A DNA stretch of 64,000 nucleotides from Zobellia alginiliquefaciens. Lineage in GTDB: Bacteria > Bacteroidota > Bacteroidia > Flavobacteriales > Flavobacteriaceae. Below the pieces are notes generated by a model. It made no database searches and was not told where the DNA came from. It was given only the letters and a program-made list of their open reading frames with translations. Shown piece by piece: positions 44,430 through 55,096 of this stretch (its first letter is position 1; each line of letters begins with the position of its first letter). The position numbers were made by a program, and so were the translations under genes. Where the stretch lies: the NCBI RefSeq assembly GCF_029323795.1, contig NZ_CP119758.1, positions 3,348,001 to 3,412,000 of the forward strand, in the 5' to 3' direction.

Positions 44430-44834
44430 ATGACATCAAAAGTAACCTACAACGGAGATTTACGGACCACTTGTGAGCATGTGCGCTCTGGGGATACCTT
44501 TATTACGGATGCGCCTGTGGACAACAATGGCCTGGGACAAGCTTTTTCCCCAACGGACACTGTGGCTACCGGATTAGGGAGTTGCATGATGACCATGATG
44601 GGAATCAAAGCCAAAGGTCTTGATGTAAATTTGAACGGATCTACTGTAGAAATCAAGAAACACATGGCTGCCGGGCCAAGACGAATCTCTAAAATTGAAG
44701 CAAAATTAATTTTACCTGCACATGTTTCTGATAAGAACAGGAAGATTTTAGAGCATACGGCTATGACGTGCCCCGTACATTATAGCTTGCATCCAGATAT
44801 AGAAAAAGTAATTACATTCAATTGGGAGCTTTAA
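44430..44834 (+). CDS. OsmC-family peroxiredoxin-like protein
   Basis: 134 aa. OsmC fold with FSPTDTVATGLGSCMMTMMG (first catalytic Cys, near residue 50) and HTAMTCPVHYSLHPDIE (second Cys near 114). OsmC/Ohr proteins reduce organic hydroperoxides with thiols. The last codons overlap the start of the DUF922 gene by 13 bp. Confidence 0.9.
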   Translation: MTSKVTYNGDLRTTCEHVRSGDTFITDAPVDNNGLGQAFSPTDTVATGLGSCMMTMMGIKAKGLDVNLNGSTVEIKKHMAAGPRRISKIEAKLILPAHVSDKNRKILEHTAMTCPVHYSLHPDIEKVITFNWEL

Positions 44835-45370
44835 AATACGTTCTTGGGGTAATTTGTCTATGTGTTGTCAGTATAGCTTCTGCACAGAAAGAGGAGGTAA
44901 TGCTTTGGAATGCGGATACAAAACTGCAATGGTCAGATTTCAAAGGGAGTTATTTTAAGACGGAATGGGCTGCGGCAACAACTGCCAGCGGTATAAGTTA
45001 CTCGTTTTCGTCTTTTGAAAAGGAAGGTCAGTTGTATTTGGATTTTGTGGTACAGAGCGAGTTTTACCCTAACAAATCTTGGTACAGGCCCGAAATTTGC
45101 GATTCGGTAATTTTAAGCCACGAACAATTGCATTTTGATATATCCGAGCTCTATGCCCGAAAATTTCGTGAACAACTTGCTCAAACCCAATTTACAATGG
45201 ATGCTAAGGCAGAGGTCAGAACTATTTATAAGGCTATTTTGCGAGAACTAATGAATTTCCAAAATAAGTACGATAGGGAAACCAATTTTTCTAGGGATTT
45301 ACACCAGCAATTGCTTTGGAACAAACAAATTGAAGCGGCACTAAAAGAAGAAAATCCTTCTCAAAACTAA
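44822..45370 (+). CDS. Exported DUF922 protein (putative zinc peptidase)
   Basis: 182 aa. The only start codon that preserves the signal peptide (KYVLGVICLCVVSIASAQ) is a TTG at 44822, which overlaps the osmC coding end by 13 bp. It has LQWSDFKGSYFKTEWAAATT, the DUF922 start, and ILSHEQLHFDISELYARKFR, with HEQLHFD as a metallopeptidase-like motif (two His and a Glu). DUF922 proteins have been suggested as secreted metalloproteases, which is a family-level prediction. Its stop codon lies in the loop of the terminator hairpin, so the C-terminal residues are encoded by the left arm of the stem. Confidence 0.82.
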   Translation: MGALKYVLGVICLCVVSIASAQKEEVMLWNADTKLQWSDFKGSYFKTEWAAATTASGISYSFSSFEKEGQLYLDFVVQSEFYPNKSWYRPEICDSVILSHEQLHFDISELYARKFREQLAQTQFTMDAKAEVRTIYKAILRELMNFQNKYDRETNFSRDLHQQLLWNKQIEAALKEENPSQN

Positions 45371-45389
45371 ATTGAGAAGGATTTTTTTT
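45352..45389 (+). terminator. Terminator overlapping the end of the DUF922 gene
   Basis: 13-bp stem (45352-45364 with 45372-45384), 7-nt loop, run of eight T. The left arm is coding for the DUF922 C-terminus and the stop codon is in the loop, a compact arrangement. Confidence 0.85.
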
Positions 45390-45406
45390 GATATGATTCA
45401 GTGGTT

Positions 45407-45943
45407 CTAAAACCTGAAAGAAGCTCCTAATGTTAAGAAGGCAACTCCGTAACCTGCTTCTGCAAAACCAGCTACACTGTCCGTAAAGTACCAGCGCCCA
45501 CCAACAAAAGCAGTAGCACCTGGTCTACTATCTAAATCATCAAAATCATCACCATTATAAATACGCATGGATAGCATAGCTCCGCCGTAAACATCTAGGT
45601 TGTCAACGTTCAGGCCGGTGTAATGATACGCACCACGAGCTCCTATAACCGTATAGGACCAGCTATAATCCACATTATTAAAGTTGTTGTCATAAGTAAA
45701 TCTTTTATAGCCAAGATAACCTCCAAGGCTAACTACCCCAGGGCCGGGAACATCCCAAATACCTCTTTCGTAACTGGCACTGAATACGGGGCTGGTTGTG
45801 GAAGTATTATATCCTCCATAATAACCGCCAAGCCCAATACCGGCATTAATAACGTTGGTGCCTTGTTCAAATTCCTGTGCATTAGCAAACGAAATCGTTA
45901 GAAATGTTAGGGCTAGATAAATAATTGTTTTTTTCATTTTCAT
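45407..45943 (-). CDS. Outer-membrane beta-barrel protein
   Basis: 178 aa from ATG 45943 (or 45937). A signal peptide ending near ANAQ precedes a series of alternating strands such as NVINAGIGLGGYYGGYN, VFSASYERGIWDVPG and WSYTVIGARGAYHYTG, ending in FLTLGASFRF with a terminal Phe. These are signs of an eight-strand OmpW/OmpX-like barrel. No function can be assigned. Convergent with the DUF922 gene. Confidence 0.78.
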   Translation of the reverse strand: MKMKKTIIYLALTFLTISFANAQEFEQGTNVINAGIGLGGYYGGYNTSTTSPVFSASYERGIWDVPGPGVVSLGGYLGYKRFTYDNNFNNVDYSWSYTVIGARGAYHYTGLNVDNLDVYGGAMLSMRIYNGDDFDDLDSRPGATAFVGGRWYFTDSVAGFAEAGYGVAFLTLGASFRF

Positions 45944-46071
45944 ATAATTGAACTTTAAAAATCTATACTGGTTAAATTAGTTAGCGTTAAAGTGTTGTTC
46001 TCATTTGATTGGGTAAATATCTAAATTATTTCAACATTTTGTCGACTTTTTTATATTATTTGATTTTTAAG

Positions 46072-46590
46072 TTACTTCTGGTCAGCCGGCTTTACTACGA
46101 TCATGTCGTTTCCCATTTGTACCATTTTAAAGGCGGCCCGTACTTCACTAGTTACATTTTGCCATAGCGCATCTGCTCCGTCTTTGTATTCAGCGGTAAT
46201 CTTTACACTGTTGTCGCTAAAATTTTTATTGGGATTTTTGACGCCACGAATATCTTTAATTTGATTATAAAGTGCATTTAAATTAGGGTCGTCATAGGTA
46301 ATAGGCTTAATGCCGATGCTGATTACTCCTTTTTCCTTGTTGGAGCCGAATAAAGAGCCAAGTTCTTTAAAGGTTTCTTTAGTGTTTGAGACGGTACCTT
46401 TAACGGCTTCGGCGGTATTTGCGGATGTCTCGTTAATCTCGCCTGAAGCTTGGTTTATTTGATCAACCTCTTTGATCGAGCTTTTTTCTTTGGTGGTCTC
46501 AGTTTGTCCCTTGCTTTCTTGCGCCAACAGATGGCTTGTGCTTAAGAAAAAGACAAAAATAAGTGCGAATAGTGTCTTTGTTGTTTTCAT
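46072..46590 (-). CDS. Secreted protein of unknown function
   Basis: 172 aa. Signal peptide to about residue 23 (TSHLLAQ). The next 70 residues are a low-complexity Glu/Lys/Thr-rich helix-like part (QTETTKEKSSIKEVDQINQA). The end is a compact domain of about 80 residues (VISIGIKPITYDDPNLNALY, then NSVKITAEYKDGADALWQN). I do not recognise the domain. Start of the accessory minus-strand island of small exported proteins. Confidence 0.6.
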   Translation of the reverse strand: MKTTKTLFALIFVFFLSTSHLLAQESKGQTETTKEKSSIKEVDQINQASGEINETSANTAEAVKGTVSNTKETFKELGSLFGSNKEKGVISIGIKPITYDDPNLNALYNQIKDIRGVKNPNKNFSDNSVKITAEYKDGADALWQNVTSEVRAAFKMVQMGNDMIVVKPADQK

Positions 46591-46684
46591 TTTTTTGGTT
46601 TTAAAGTTTCGTGTTCTGACAGGGACTTTATAGGTGCAGTTCTATGGTGCAATTCGTTTTTAATAAGTAATTCGGCTTTTGAGG

Positions 46685-47374
46685 TTACTCCCAGGTAATT
46701 GTCCCATCCATAGTTAGAATGGATGCTGTTTTTGTATTGATGACCTTGGTTTCAGAAAATAGAATCTCTTTTTTCTCAAAATCGATTTGAAAATCCTCAC
46801 CACAATGAACGAAATCAGAAACAATCGGAACGGCACAGGCATATTTGTAGTCGGTGCCATCTACCGAAATATTTATGGAGAGGCCTCTTTCTGCATCTTG
46901 GGTTGCCTGATCTCCTAAGTCTAAGCCTACAATTATAAAATTATTTCCTATATCGTTCGGTTCTGGCCCTTCATCTTCTGAAATGGGTGTGTTTTCGTCC
47001 GTTATGATAACCGTACGTTCGTTACCTGTTAGGTGGGCCAAGCCTGCCTTAAGGTGGCCTACAACTAACGTAGTGCCCACATCGGAAGTTTCATCGCCGG
47101 ATAATTTTATGGTGCCAAAACCATCGCTTGCTTCTTGATTCTCTTCTGATTCCTCTTCTTGGCTTTCTTCCTCGGTTTCTTCCTCGGTTTCTTCCTCAGT
47201 TTCTTCTTCTTCTTCTTCTTCTTCTTCTTCTTCTTGTGTTTCCTCCTCTATTTCTTCAATTTGCTCTTCCTGTTCTTGTTCTTGATCAATAGGGGTGTTG
47301 TCCTCAGAACATGAAGTGGTGAAGCATAGAAAAAAGGCAATTAGTATTGCTGATATGATTTTTGATGATTTCAT
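46685..47374 (-). CDS. Lipoprotein with long poly-Glu linker; paralogue A
   Basis: 229 aa. Lipobox TTSC at residues 19-22, then a Glu/Gln-rich linker (residues 30-85) that includes an 11-residue Glu run. A globular domain of about 140 residues follows: FGTIKLSGDETSDVGTTLVV, then VDGTDYKYACAVPI and the end TKTASILTMDGTITWE. The same domain recurs in the next gene upstream. Cys residues at about 181 and 193 could form a disulphide. The DNA encoding the Glu run is a TTC repeat at about 47200-47235 on the plus strand. Function unknown. Confidence 0.72.
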   Translation of the reverse strand: MKSSKIISAILIAFFLCFTTSCSEDNTPIDQEQEQEEQIEEIEEETQEEEEEEEEEEETEEETEEETEEESQEEESEENQEASDGFGTIKLSGDETSDVGTTLVVGHLKAGLAHLTGNERTVIITDENTPISEDEGPEPNDIGNNFIIVGLDLGDQATQDAERGLSINISVDGTDYKYACAVPIVSDFVHCGEDFQIDFEKKEILFSETKVINTKTASILTMDGTITWE

Positions 47375-47446
47375 TTTGTAGTGTTCAAGATTGTTAATTG
47401 CTAATAATATTCCGTGTCACTTAAAAGGGATAGTAGGTTTCAAGAA

Positions 47447-48001
47447 CTATTTCCAAGTTATGGTTCCGTTTATCGTTAAAACGGCATCCGTTTTTGTGTT
47501 GGTAATTTTGGTTTCTATAAATGTGATTTTTTTATTTGTAAAATCTATTTTGAAATCTGAGGAGCAATTGGTGTAGGCCTTATAATTAGCGGGAGTACGG
47601 CTGTGTTTATACTCCATGCCGTCTACAGTGATATTCATGGATAATGACCTGCTGGCATTACATATTTTAGATGCTTCTATGTCCAAACCAATAATTATAA
47701 AGTTGTTTGGGCGGTCATTGGGTATAGGTCCGTTTTCGTTAATTTTCGTGTGGCGGTCCGTAAGTATTATTGTTTTGCCCTTAACTTTTCGGTTTGAGCG
47801 GCCTATAGCTAAATTACCAACCTTTAAAGTGGTGCCCAGGTTTTTGGTTTCCTTGCCGGACAATACTATTTCTCCTAGGATGCTTTGGTCTTTCTTTTTG
47901 GATTTTTGGGTGGGTTTGTTACTAATGGGCAACTGTAGGTTTAGGCCTAGTAAAAGTAGGTTAGTGCGGTAGTGGTTAAGGTGTATTCTGGAGGTTTTCA
48001 T
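47447..48001 (-). CDS. Exported basic paralogue B of the preceding gene
   Basis: 184 aa. The C-terminal 140 residues align with paralogue A throughout: LGEIVLSGKETKNLGTTLKV, then VDGMEYKHSR and the end TKTDAVLTINGTITWK. It lacks the poly-Glu linker and lipobox; a hydrophobic segment near residues 14-25 may be a signal peptide or anchor. Charge is inverted relative to A: a Lys-rich stretch (KPTQKSKKKD) occupies the linker position and the domain carries many additional Lys and Arg. Only one of the two Cys in A is conserved. The two genes are tandem, 72 bp apart, so the pair arose by duplication (inference). Confidence 0.7.
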   Translation of the reverse strand: MKTSRIHLNHYRTNLLLLGLNLQLPISNKPTQKSKKKDQSILGEIVLSGKETKNLGTTLKVGNLAIGRSNRKVKGKTIILTDRHTKINENGPIPNDRPNNFIIIGLDIEASKICNASRSLSMNITVDGMEYKHSRTPANYKAYTNCSSDFKIDFTNKKITFIETKITNTKTDAVLTINGTITWK

Positions 48002-48040
48002 CTGCAGAACATTTTTTGAGGTTAAGTTTGGTCTACGGAG

Positions 48041-48325
48041 TTAATTGTCTTCAACGCAATTATCAATATAAAACTGCAGTTGTTCTTTTTGTTCTGCATC
48101 TAAAAAATCATTGCAAGTGTCTAGAATCCTGGCTACATCAGACTTTATTTCGTTGCAATTGCGGTCTTGCTCGTCCCATTTTTCATCTATTTCTACCAAT
48201 AAGTTGGCGCAGTCCAGTGCTTTTTGTGTGTCGCTAAGGTCGTCTACAACATCTTTTACAGAGCAATTTACTAGGGTTGCTAAGGCTAAAAGAAAAGCTG
48301 ATAAATAAAAGAATGATTTTTTCAT
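48041..48325 (-). CDS. Small Cys-rich lipoprotein
   Basis: 94 aa from the ATG at 48325; the longer frame up to 48373 overlaps the next gene. Lipobox LVNC near residue 21. The mature part is helical and acidic with evenly spaced Cys residues (DCANLLVEI, RNCNEIK, DTCNDFL and a Cys before the end), likely forming disulphides in the periplasm or on the surface. No family recognised. Confidence 0.62.
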   Translation of the reverse strand: MKKSFFYLSAFLLALATLVNCSVKDVVDDLSDTQKALDCANLLVEIDEKWDEQDRNCNEIKSDVARILDTCNDFLDAEQKEQLQFYIDNCVEDN

Positions 48326-48353
48326 GGTCTTGGTCGGTTTATAGGTAAGGTTG

Positions 48354-49046
<693 letters not shown>

Positions 49047-49286
49047 AGCTATTGGTTGCTTGGTTTGGTACAATGAAAGTAAGCAGAAGCGGTTTACCTC
49101 ACCATGGGTATTTATTAACCGTGATGATGGGTGAGGTATGTGTAGGTTTTTTAGGTATAATCGTAATCTGGCCTCATTTATATGTAGAAACCTCAAAAAG
49201 AACAATTTATCACAATATTTCCTCAGCCTGTGTAGTGCTCACTTCTGCTAAACTGTTAAATTTGGAGTTCATATACATATGTGTCT

Positions 49287-51365
49287 ATGCCTTACAATAG
49301 AATAAAACTACTCACCTTATTGCTTTTGCTGTCAGTATATGGTTTAAGTGCACAGCGCGCTAAAATAGATAGTTTAAATTATCTTCTAAAAAAGGCCCCG
49401 AAACAAGATTCCGTTAGGTTGAATATTTTAAATGAATTGGCCTATACCTATTATTCTATTGATCCTAGGCAGGGTGTGGAACTATCTAAAAATGCCGTAA
49501 AACTTGGTTTTAAGTTAAAAAATAATAAAGCTGTTGCTACTAGTTATGCATATCAGGGTCATAACTACAGCGCATTAGGGGAGGATTCACTGGCTTTGGA
49601 TGCGTACGATAAGGCAATGAAGATAAGAGAGGAAAATAATGATCAAATAGGCGCCGCGAGACTAATATATAATAAGGGGTTGGTCTACTTTAATGAATCT
49701 GACTATGCCCGTGCCAACGATAATAACCGAAAAGCCTACAAGGTCTTTGAGCAGGCTAAGGATAGCTTTTTAATGGCTAAAATGTTGAATAGTATTGGTA
49801 TTAACCATATGTATCTTTCGCAATATCCAGAAGCTATTAAGAGTTACTTGGATGCCAAGCGTATTTATGAGGATATTGACTTGATAAACGACAAGCAATA
49901 TGCGTCAATTTTAAGTAATATAGGACTTTTGTATGCCAGATTGGAGAAATTTGACCAGTCGGAAGATTATCAGAAACAAGCGCTTTCGTTTTTTAAGAAG
50001 AATGATTTTCAAGAAGGTGTAGCAAATGCCCTTACAAATCTTGGTAGGGTTTACAATGAAACGGGAAAATCCAATAAAGCCATAGAGAGTTATAAGGAGG
50101 CTTATGACATAATGGAGCGGAATAGCAATGAAAGGGGAATGGCCAGTGCTTTGACCAACACGGGAATCGCTTATACGGAAATGGGGCAATATGAGGAGGC
50201 TATAGCTTATTTTAAGCAGACCCAAAGGATTTATGAAAAGTTAAAGAATGCCAATAATCTGGCTATAGTGCACCAACATTTAGGCGATTGTTACGCTTTG
50301 GGAAAGCAGAAAAACCTAAAGCTTGCCGAAAAGAATTATCAAACTTCGTTTCAATATGCCAAGGAAGCGGGGAGTATAAATCTACAGTTTAATGCACTTG
50401 ATCAACTAGCGGTTTTGCAAAATGAAATGGGTAATTATAAGAATGCCTATAAAAATAAAACAGATGCTGTGGTTCTACGCGATAGTTTTGCTTCCGTTGA
50501 GAAAAAAGAGGAAATAGCACTTCTTGAGGCCGATTACGAGTATGAAAAAGAAAAATCAGCCCTATTGGCTGCCCATGAAAAGGAGCAAGCCATTTCTAAT
50601 GCAGAAATGGAACGTCAAAAACTAATGATAACGGGTTTGTCCATGGGGGCGCTTTTGATTGTGGTTTTTTCGGCTATTGCCTTTCAATTGTATAAAAAAA
50701 GAGAACGGATATTGTCCGAAAAGAAAATTTCCGAATTTAAGACCAAAGTGGCAGAAACTGAACTAAAGGCATTGCGGTCACAAATGAACCCCCACTTTAT
50801 TTTTAATGCCATGAACTCCATTAGTGACTATATGGCTAAGAACGATTTGGAAACTGCCAATACTTTTTTAGTGAAATTTTCCAAGTTGATTAGGGCTATT
50901 TTAGAAAGTTCGGAGAAAAAATGGATCTCGTTAGAGGAGGACTTGGAAATCACAGGGCTTTATATGCAAATTGAAGCACTGCGTTTAAAGAACAAATTTG
51001 TGCACTCTTTTAGTATTGATGAAAAAGTTGATGTAGAAAATACCATGGTGCCACCATTAATACTACAGCCGTTTATTGAAAATAGTATATGGCATGGTAT
51101 ATCACCAAAAGAAACCCTTGGGCATATAGATGTTTCGGTGAAAATTGAAAATCAGTTTTTGGTCTGTAGAGTAGATGATGATGGGGTAGGGCGAAAAAAA
51201 AATGGTGCAGCTCAAAAGGGAAAAACTTCAATGGGACTCAAAATTACCAGAAACAGGCTTGATATTATTAATCAGTTGAAAAAGGAAAACGGAAGCATTC
51301 AAATGTTCGATAAGAATGAAGGACTTCGCGTTGAACTGAAATTACCTTTGGAACTTCAATTTTAA
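49287..51365 (+). CDS. TPR-containing sensor histidine kinase, LytS/YesM-like
   Basis: 692 aa from the ATG at 49287; a GTG two codons earlier (49281) is possible. A signal peptide (LLTLLLLLSVYGLSAQR) is followed by about eight TPR-type repeats (residues 60-380; for example NDQIGAARLIYNKGLVYFNE) located outside the membrane, one membrane helix near 450-470 (LSMGALLIVVFSAIAFQLY), then a His_kinase domain with ALRSQMNPHFIFNAMNSISD (phosphorylated His) and a HATPase end (VDDDGVGRKKNG). Stop 7 bp before the response regulator gene. Together they form a two-component pair. Divergent from the acidic-lipoprotein island. Confidence 0.93.
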   Translation: MPYNRIKLLTLLLLLSVYGLSAQRAKIDSLNYLLKKAPKQDSVRLNILNELAYTYYSIDPRQGVELSKNAVKLGFKLKNNKAVATSYAYQGHNYSALGEDSLALDAYDKAMKIREENNDQIGAARLIYNKGLVYFNESDYARANDNNRKAYKVFEQAKDSFLMAKMLNSIGINHMYLSQYPEAIKSYLDAKRIYEDIDLINDKQYASILSNIGLLYARLEKFDQSEDYQKQALSFFKKNDFQEGVANALTNLGRVYNETGKSNKAIESYKEAYDIMERNSNERGMASALTNTGIAYTEMGQYEEAIAYFKQTQRIYEKLKNANNLAIVHQHLGDCYALGKQKNLKLAEKNYQTSFQYAKEAGSINLQFNALDQLAVLQNEMGNYKNAYKNKTDAVVLRDSFASVEKKEEIALLEADYEYEKEKSALLAAHEKEQAISNAEMERQKLMITGLSMGALLIVVFSAIAFQLYKKRERILSEKKISEFKTKVAETELKALRSQMNPHFIFNAMNSISDYMAKNDLETANTFLVKFSKLIRAILESSEKKWISLEEDLEITGLYMQIEALRLKNKFVHSFSIDEKVDVENTMVPPLILQPFIENSIWHGISPKETLGHIDVSVKIENQFLVCRVDDDGVGRKKNGAAQKGKTSMGLKITRNRLDIINQLKKENGSIQMFDKNEGLRVELKLPLELQF

Positions 51366-51372
51366 TGAGTGT

Positions 51373-52119
51373 ATGTTAAATGCAATTATTGTAGACGATG
51401 AAAAACACTGTCAGGATAGATTACTGCTCCTATTGAATGCTTTTGATACTGTTCTGGTGCTTAATGTGGCATCTTCATATGAAGAAGGTCTAGCTGCTAT
51501 AAAAAAATATAGCCCTCACGTGGTTTTTTTGGATGTGCAGTTGCATGATAGAACAGGGTTTGAACTGCTTCAAGCAGTGCCGGATATTAATTTTGAGGTT
51601 ATTTTTACCACGGGTTATGATACGTATGCACTGGAAGCTTTTAAGTTTTCGGCCTTAGATTATTTGTTGAAACCCATTGCTGAAGAGGATTTGCATACGG
51701 CATTGGAGAAGCTGACAAAGAAAGTTTCCCTACAGGAAATATCAAAAAAAATGGAGGTCCTGTTCCATAATCTAGAAGGGCAAAAGGCCAGTGATTTTCA
51801 GAAAATAGCGGTTCCCACGGTCGATGGACTTTCCATGATTGCCATATATGATATTGTAAGGTGTCAGTCAGACGTTAATTACACCCACCTTTATTTAAAA
51901 GGTGATAGAAAACTTACGGTAGCAAAAACATTAAAATATTTTGAAGCTCTTTTGGAGAAACACCATTTTTATAGAGCACATCAATCGCATTTAATAAATC
52001 TTACCTGCGTAGATAAATATGTGAAGGGGAAAGGTGGGTACGCACTCATGAACGATGGTTCACATATAGAAGTAGCCGTGCGCAGAAAAGAAGACTTCCT
52101 AAAAAAATTAATGGGATAA
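51373..52119 (+). CDS. LytTR-family response regulator
   Basis: 248 aa. The N-terminal receiver has IIVDDEKHCQDRLLLLL (acidic pocket), VVFLDVQLHDRTGFELL (phospho-acceptor Asp) and FSALDYLLKPIAEED (Lys). The C-terminal LytTR DNA-binding domain (about 150-248) contains VPTVDGLSMIAIYDIVRCQS and YRAHQSHLINLTCVDKYVKG. It is the natural partner of the kinase 7 bp upstream. Targets are unknown; LytTR proteins often control cell-wall or surface functions. Confidence 0.94.
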   Translation: MLNAIIVDDEKHCQDRLLLLLNAFDTVLVLNVASSYEEGLAAIKKYSPHVVFLDVQLHDRTGFELLQAVPDINFEVIFTTGYDTYALEAFKFSALDYLLKPIAEEDLHTALEKLTKKVSLQEISKKMEVLFHNLEGQKASDFQKIAVPTVDGLSMIAIYDIVRCQSDVNYTHLYLKGDRKLTVAKTLKYFEALLEKHHFYRAHQSHLINLTCVDKYVKGKGGYALMNDGSHIEVAVRRKEDFLKKLMG

Positions 52120-52124
52120 AAAAA

Positions 52125-52140
52125 CCTCCCCTAAGGGAGG
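52125..52140 (-). terminator. Terminator at the convergent regulator/isomerase junction
   Basis: 6-bp GC-rich stem, loop of four, followed on the minus strand by seven T. It lies 10 bp beyond the stop of the 52150 gene and 6 bp beyond the regulator's stop, so it may act in both directions but fits the minus strand best. Confidence 0.65.
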
Positions 52141-52149
52141 CTTATAATT

Positions 52150-53019
52150 TTATACATCGCAAATGGTAATCCCCTCTTTTAGGGCTGCAATTTGGTCATC
52201 CCATGTGGGTATGAATTCTTGTGCCACGTAGCCTTTGTAACCCGTTGCTAGAATTGCTTTCATTATAGCAGGGTAAAAAAGTTCTTGCGTATCGTTTATT
52301 TCATTTCTGCCAGGGTTTCCTCCTGTATGGTAATGGCCAAAATATTGGTGGTAATCCTGAATGTTACGGATAATGTCACCTTCCATAATTTGCATATGGT
52401 AAATGTCATAAAGCAATTTAAAATTCTCGGAACCTATGGCTTTGCAAAGTTCAACGCCCCATGCGCTGGTATCACACATGTAATCCGGGTGGTTTACTTT
52501 GGAGTTTAGGAGTTCCATTTGAAGAACAACACCGTGTTTCTCTGCAATAGGCATTAGCTTTTTAAGGCCTTCGGCGCAGTTTTTTAATCCTTCGGCATCG
52601 TCCATTCCGTTTCGGTTTCCACTAAAACAGATGAGATTGGTATAGCCCGCTTCTGCAACTTTTGGAATGTGTTGTGAATAGTCGGCTATTAATTCTTCAT
52701 GTAGAGAAAGGTCATTGAAGCCTTTTTCTATCCCAAAACCGGCACCCCAGCACATAGAGGCATGAATACCATATTTTTTCATCAAAGGCCAATCTTCGGG
52801 ACCGGTAAGGTCCATGGCCTTAATACCTAGTTCGTTTAGGCTTTTTAAGAAATCTTCCATGGGAATATCCTTATAACACCAGCGGCAAACACTATGATGA
52901 ATATTTTCCTTTAATTTTACGCTTTCTGTATTAGAAGGTGCCATGGCATTCGTAGTTTTGCAGGCCACCATACCAACCGATGCAGCGGCAGATGTACCAA
53001 TAAATTTTCTTCGTTTCAT
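52150..53019 (-). CDS. Hydroxypyruvate isomerase-like TIM-barrel protein with Tat signal
   Basis: 289 aa. The start MKRRKFIGTSAAASVGMVAC has twin Arg and a lipobox-like GMVAC, so it is probably a Tat-exported lipoprotein. The barrel shows ICFSGNRNGMDDAEGLKNC, VLQMELLNSK (Glu), YDIYHMQIMEGDIIRNI and HYHTGGNPGRNEI with active-site His and Glu of the Hyi family. Hyi enzymes interconvert hydroxypyruvate and tartronate semialdehyde, but sugar-phosphate epimerase-like proteins share the fold, so the substrate is uncertain. Transcribed leftward against the regulator gene. Confidence 0.84.
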   Translation of the reverse strand: MKRRKFIGTSAAASVGMVACKTTNAMAPSNTESVKLKENIHHSVCRWCYKDIPMEDFLKSLNELGIKAMDLTGPEDWPLMKKYGIHASMCWGAGFGIEKGFNDLSLHEELIADYSQHIPKVAEAGYTNLICFSGNRNGMDDAEGLKNCAEGLKKLMPIAEKHGVVLQMELLNSKVNHPDYMCDTSAWGVELCKAIGSENFKLLYDIYHMQIMEGDIIRNIQDYHQYFGHYHTGGNPGRNEINDTQELFYPAIMKAILATGYKGYVAQEFIPTWDDQIAALKEGITICDV

Positions 53020-53067
53020 AATTTTGGCTATTAGGCGAAAATAAAGATAAAATTTTTAGATTTAAAA

Positions 53068-54976
<1,909 letters not shown>

Positions 54977-55050
54977 ACTAATGCCATTCTGGCATAATCT
55001 GGTCAATTGGACATATATTTGCTAATTGACTGAATCAAACCCTTGTACAT

Positions 55051-55079
55051 GACCGATTTAATTAATTGAACGATCGGTC
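55051..55079. promoter_or_regulatory. Inverted repeat before yidC
   Basis: GACCGAT (55051-55057) and ATCGGTC (55073-55079) are perfect 7-bp arms separated by 15 bp, ending 18 bp before the yidC ATG. They could be a protein-binding site or a hairpin in the leader, influencing yidC. No evidence chooses between these. Confidence 0.35.
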
Positions 55080-55096
55080 TACTAACAATTATCTAG

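Noticed and set aside
49052-49300. 82-codon ORF on the plus strand between the lipoprotein and kinase genes
   Set aside because: It runs through the divergent intergenic region and overlaps the kinase start in another frame; no coding signature.
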